This document shows positions 59,378 through 64,000 of a stretch of DNA of 64,000 nt, piece by piece. The stretch is from assembly GCA_016648135.1 (NCBI GenBank), contig JADDOH010010120.1, forward strand, positions 62,001 to 126,000, given 5' to 3'. Each line of letters starts with the position of its first letter. The stretch's first letter is position 1. Source of the stretch: Agrypnia vestita (Eukaryota > Arthropoda > Insecta > Trichoptera > Phryganeidae). The notes beneath the pieces are model-generated. The model saw nothing but the letters and a program-made list of their open reading frames with translations, did not search any database and was not told where the DNA came from. Both the position numbers and the translations under genes were made by a program.

Positions 59378-59740
59378 TGTTTCATAGAGGTGAAGTATTT
59401 ATATGGGAAAGTGGAGATGGTAGTCTTTGGGTGTTTATAGGGCTTACGACTGGCTGGCTTAAGTGCCACTACATAATGTAACGTTCACGATTCCACCCAT
59501 AATTGACCACCACGTCTATTATATTTTTGCAAGTTTTATTTATTTATATATATTTTATTTGTATACCACGTTTCGCTTTGGATTACGTTAACACCATCTA
59601 TGGACGATGTTTGTCATCCCCATGCACAGTGTAAATAGATGTCACAGCTGGTAAAGAGATATCTATCTTGTTTAATGGCGATCTCTCTGGAGACAAAAAT
59701 CCAGTAATTGTGTTCTTAAAAAATTTGGACACACTCAATA
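59378..59740 (+). repeat. Foldback-family copy
   Basis: TATAGATGTTTCATAGAGGTG, TATGGGAAAGTGG, GGGCTTACGACTGGCTGGC and ATAATGTAACGTTCACGATTCC match one end. ATGGCGATCTCTCTGGAGAC and TTGTGTTCTTAAAAAATTTGG at 59675-59740 match a second block also seen at 4470-4530 and 49440-49500. Confidence 0.55.
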
Positions 59741-59744
59741 ATCG

Positions 59745-61010
59745 AAATTATTTTTACAATCTCACACAGTAACCAAGGCAAACAAAAAATTATACAATGG
59801 TAAATGACTAGAAGAGGGAAGACTATTCCCATGTCGTATCCTTACTTTACTCCCTGATCTCCGATAATTTCATCTCCCTTTAAATCGAAGCTTCATTCAT
59901 ACAAAAATGAGAAAAGAAATAAAATACTTTTAAAAATAAAAATAAAAGACTGCTTTTGACTAGCCCATCCAATTATAATCGTGGAAGAACGAAGCGAGTG
60001 AAAACACTGAAAAAGAGAAATGGCGATATACATACTGGAGCATCGATCTCACAAAAACTAATCACACGTTCCGATGCATCCGTTGTCTGGGGGCAAAATC
60101 ACAGGTAAAGTACAGGGTGATTGGAAATAAATCCCAGGGTTTTGAAAAAATCGTTGCTGATATTTTTTGTGGGTGGACCAGCGCAAAATAAGGACTTTTT
60201 GAAAAATGGGTAAAGAGATTTTAAATATATGCTGATCTATACAGAAAAGGGTAGATATTATTTAGAAGAACAGTTGTACGTACCCCTTAAGGGAACATTC
60301 TGATTTATATGTTACGAAAAATCGTATTTACATTTTTCGAAATTATATATATATATCTAAATGTATTATTTTAAAATTTTAGAGTGATCGAAGCAGTCTC
60401 ACTGTATAATTTTGCGATCTTTACGTTGCCACTTCTACTATCTGAGCGCGTTCGGCCGGCACTCCTTTTTTCTACCCATCACGCCTTTTTTCTACTCCAC
60501 TCTTCGTGCCTCCATTGAAGCAGCTGCTTGTTTTTTTTATTAGAATTGAACCTTTATATGTAAATTTTAATGTATGGTGCCGGCATCGCTGATTGATTTT
60601 AGGCAAGACTTTTTCCTTAAAAAAACTTTAAACCGCGTTTTTCTCAAAACTGTGTTTTTCCGGTCGGTGACTGTGATTTTTCCGGAACCAGTAAATCGAT
60701 TTTCTTGAAATTTTAACCAACTGTTTTACGCAGTAATAGCTTCAGCGTATTCTACAACTAAATCAAATATTTGATTTTTATTATTTTTTTGTTCCAAACA
60801 CAGTAAAAAAACTCTTTTTTGTTTTTTTTTAATGTCCGCTATATTGTTATTTATAAAAAAATGTTTATTTTCATAGAATGAGCTTATGTAACTAATATAA
60901 TAAACCTAAATATCTTTAATTTTTGTGTTTTAGATGAACCATTATCAAGTTATCAAGGTTGCCAGCGATATATAAAGTTTTTGAGGTGTTTCGTTCACGT
61001 TTGTTTATCC
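59745..61010. other. Intergenic DNA left of piggyBac remnant
   Basis: ACAGGGTGATTGGAAATAAATCCC at about 60113 resembles one end of a small DNA transposon, but no partner end was found. Confidence 0.3.
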
Positions 61011-61012
61011 GT

Positions 61013-62538
61013 TATGTTACTACCCGGAATTTTCCACACTAGTTACTACCCAGGGTACCCGGGTACTCTACTTGGATGGACGTTCCTAATGCGTTCTTTT
61101 GTTTTGTATATCGCAAATTGATATTGAGATAATGATCAAATAGCTTCCTTGAAGGTCACTGCTTCTTCTAACGATATCTGCATCCCTTTATACCTGATTT
61201 TTATCCGTTTGCTTGACATTGACTAGTAAATTTTGACTGAATTTTTCATTTATATCTTCAATTCTAACTATCTTAGTAAAGTGCGGACATATCTCATGTG
61301 CAAATTATGTAGTATATATTTATAACAGTTATAATATATTATATGTAATATATTATTTACAGTTAAAATTTATTATATGTTTACAACATTAAAGTTTTCA
61401 TCGTCTCAACTTTTTTCAAATTCACTAAAATTTTAACAATGGTAATATGTGTTGATGTTTTCTTATTAATATTTTCACGTTAAATGAAATCAAACATATA
61501 AATTAATTATATTATATTTTTTTGTTGATAGAGTGCTTCTGAAAAAAGATTTTTACTCCAATTGCTGTGTAACGATATGGTCTTAAATACAGAGGATTTT
61601 TTGAATAGCAAGAACGAAGACTGGATTTCAGAATGCACTGATCAAAATTAATATTCAAATACAGAAGATGACGATAAAGAATTAGTAGAAGATATGGACT
61701 ATATATTATTATATATTATTATTATATAAATACTATATATATTATTATTATCACGCGAAAAATAAGAAAAAAAAAACCACCGACATCTGCTCAAGTTCAT
61801 TTCCGGGCTAGCAATGAAATGACGGTGGCATACAAATCCGCATATTATAAAACTATGTCACATTATATCGTTCATCATCGGAAAAGAAGTGATTTACACG
61901 GACCAAGAAAAGCATTATCTACTAGTATTACATTCAAATGTGTTTTTACACCAGAAATTGTTGATACTATTGTCCGTCACACCAATAAAGAGGCCAGAAA
62001 AATATATATTGTATATCGTACTAATAAACCACATTGGAAGGATTTGACTTCATCCAAGTTAAATGCATTCATGGGTATGCTGATAGTATACGGTGCCGAT
62101 TACCTAAATACATATTATATTTTTGATTTGTTCAAATGAAATTGATACCCATTGTCGAGCGTCGAAATTTCTCGCTTCGATGATGCTAATATGAGGAAAT
62201 ACCGATTGAATGAAGGTAGAGCTGCGTCGATACGTGAAATATGTATGGTTGATACTGAATTTCAAAAATTTTCAGAGCGTGTAAATTCTACAACCCAACT
62301 TTTTCAATCAATGTGCAATCATTTTCTACAGTGGATGTATACAATTTATGCAATACATTCAGTCTAATCCCGCCAAATACATTTTTAAAAATAAAATTAC
62401 ACCAAAAAATACATAAATCCCTTTCAAATACCTCAAATAATGGGGATCCGGGCGGACAAAAGCATCAAGGGTTTATGAATAAAATTATTTTAACTTGAAG
62501 TCGGAAATGGGTACCCGGGTGCCCGGGTAGTAACATAA
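61013..62538 (+). mobile_element. PiggyBac-like element, degenerate
   Basis: The block is bounded by TTATGTTACTACCCGG at 61013-61028 and its exact reverse complement at 62523-62538. Just inside, GGTACCCGGGTAC-type words occur at both ends. A broken piggyBac transposase lies between. A clean TTAA duplication is not visible; the outermost TTAT/ATAA belong to the inverted repeat. Confidence 0.72.
61535..62360 (+). pseudogene. PiggyBac transposase pseudogene
   Basis: From about 61535 the translation reads ASEKRFLLQLL, then an acidic stretch with a stop near 61650. An open segment 61819-62139 contains FTPEIVDTIVRHTNKEAR and WKDLTSSKLNAFMGMLIVYG, and then, after stops at 62137 and nearby, SRFDDANMRKYRLNEGRAASIREI. 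This order matches the DDE_Tnp_1_7 domain. Most of the catalytic core is missing after about 62300, so the copy cannot make an active enzyme. An ag just before 61531 could be a splice acceptor. Confidence 0.75.
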
Positions 62539-63060
62539 GGTTTATACATATAAAGTGTAAAAAACAATAAAAGCATATATTTTTTCTGTTTTTAAAAAGT
62601 GTATTTGTTGAAATGAATAAACTTTATATCAATATCTACAGTAGTTTTTTTCTAGCGTCTAAACCAGAATGATCCCTTAAGAGATTATATATTTTAAAAA
62701 AAAAAATTTTATACCAAAATTATAATAAAACTTTCTTTAATATAAAAATTACATATTAGTTTCTTTGAGGCGCAGAGTGATTCATCCGGTGATCGTATAT
62801 CGCACTCCTAGGACAACACCGCCACAAACCGAAAAATGCCGGTTTTTACTTGTGAATGCCAAATCAACTGCCTGGTCATTATTTATGATAATTTTAGACT
62901 GCCTTATCTCTAGCTAGTATTAATCGTAAACTTAACGAGTTATTGCTGTATCGCAATATCCTATTTTTTTAAATGTCAGGTACAGTGGTGCCACAAAAAA
63001 TTAACCCATACAAACATAGTTTTCATTATAAATGTTTTATAAAATAACAATTATCATTAG

Positions 63061-63240
63061 ACTAGCTGTAACCCGTCATAAATGATGTTACTTTTACATG
63101 TCGGTTTCTAAGGAATAAATATTTATTTATTTGTATATAAAAAAGGAAAAAAGAAAAAGAAAAAAGAAACCAAGAAAAAAAAACTTAAAAGAAGTTACGG
63201 ACGGACGGACAGACAACGAAATTAATATGATTAGGATACA
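63061..63240 (+). repeat. Second copy of the GACGGACGG-tailed retroelement
   Basis: Begins ACTAGCTGTAACCCGTCAT and ends ACGGACGGACGGACAGACAACGAAATTAATATG, the same order as 33815-34112 but shorter. Confidence 0.4.
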
Positions 63241-63244
63241 CAAT

Positions 63245-64000
63245 GTTAATAAAAATAGATCAGCTTCGTTTAAATGATATTTATTGGGACAAAGATTGTT
63301 GCGTTATCGCATTGGTGATTTTTATGATGGTATGTCTCGGATCCCCAACGCACGTGCGCGCATTGTATTTCGCCGGAGAAATTTTCACGGAATTACGGGT
63401 GAACGAACTGTACAACAAGTACTTTAAGATTAAACTTTCTGCAAATAATTTATAGATATGATAATTTTACAGAATAACAACCAGCTTTTGTTTTGTAGCA
63501 ATTTTAAATAAAGAGATTAATTCTAAAGTGTTGCTTCTTGCTTCTAATGTATACTTGCTGGTTCATCTGAAATAAATTTGCATTATTTTGTTTGCGCGAA
63601 TATATTTGCGACTCTTAAAATTAAGCAATACGCCCTAACCCTCTGAGACCGTATGTATGTTCAAACGAACACTAACTTTGCGATTTTATTTTTCCCATAA
63701 TATATCAAATATAAATGTCGGGTTTTTGTTTTCTGATTGCTGGCAATCTTGTCTATGGCGTCTATTTTTTTCCACTTGGCTGCAATACGTAATCTCGCCT
63801 AAATTGTGGTTTGCATTTTGACAGATCAACTTTCAGTGAATCTTCCAATTCTGTCCGTATATTTTGCATATTTTAAGGATAAACTTACCTTAATTTATCC
63901 ATTTTTTTTTATTCAAATTATATTTATTTTGTTGCCTAAGGGTTGTGTTCTAACTATAACATAAGTAAATACATCAATTTTTCGAAGTTATTTGTCAGAA
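63245..64000. other. Right edge, nothing recognised
   Basis: The 70-codon frame at 63243-63455 has no known motif; it lies directly after a retroelement tail and is probably chance. Confidence 0.35.

Noticed and set aside
60113..60240. DNA-transposon end starting ACAGGGTGATTGG
   Set aside because: No matching inverted end or target duplication found in the window.

Overview
This window looks like nuclear DNA of an insect. It is AT-rich, has very low gene density, uses GT-AG introns of 3-4 kb, and is packed with decayed transposable elements of types common in insects: a cecropia-type mariner, a pogo/Tigger-like element, piggyBac, RTE and CR1-like LINEs, Penelope-like elements with GIY-YIG endonuclease, and tRNA-derived SINEs. 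The order of insect cannot be fixed from the sequence. The mariner type is frequent in moths, but mariners move between hosts, so this is weak evidence.

The only host protein genes I can support are three tandem, same-strand, two-exon genes for MFS sugar transporters of the insect Tret1-like class, at 24152-29319, 37392-42077 and 49893-55550. Each has a very short first exon (24-28 codons, sharing a DRPPNK motif and ending ..S-C) and a large second exon. The intron sits at the same place and in the same phase (phase 1) in all three, just before F-x-G-Q-F-x-I-G. Proteins are 479, 479 and 483 residues. Start codons are spaced about 13 kb apart, which fits tandem duplication. All three share unusual TM7 and TM10 motifs, and copy 2 differs further in TM7.

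Left flank (1-24.1 kb): LTR-like, SINE, RTE and CR1-like debris; an apparently intact mariner (7826-9109); a 58-bp minisatellite (10110-10455); a foldback SINE pair (10.7-11.0 kb); and an internally gutted pogo-like transposon (19598-21630), itself inserted in an older repeat and carrying RTE fragments. Between genes 1 and 2: a Penelope-like fragment starting 22 bp after the gene 1 stop, a SINE, LINE debris, and four copies of a 202-bp repeat ending about 240 bp before exon 1 of gene 2. Between genes 2 and 3: an LTR-like repeat, RTE, CR1-like and Penelope remnants. Right flank (55.6-64 kb): a large palindrome with Penelope-like termini, a Penelope remnant, an old foldback repeat copy, and a dead piggyBac flanked by inverted repeats.

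The three transporters presumably act separately at the plasma membrane to move sugars by facilitated diffusion. No other pathway or system can be read from the window, and I saw no convincing functional tRNA, rRNA or CRISPR.
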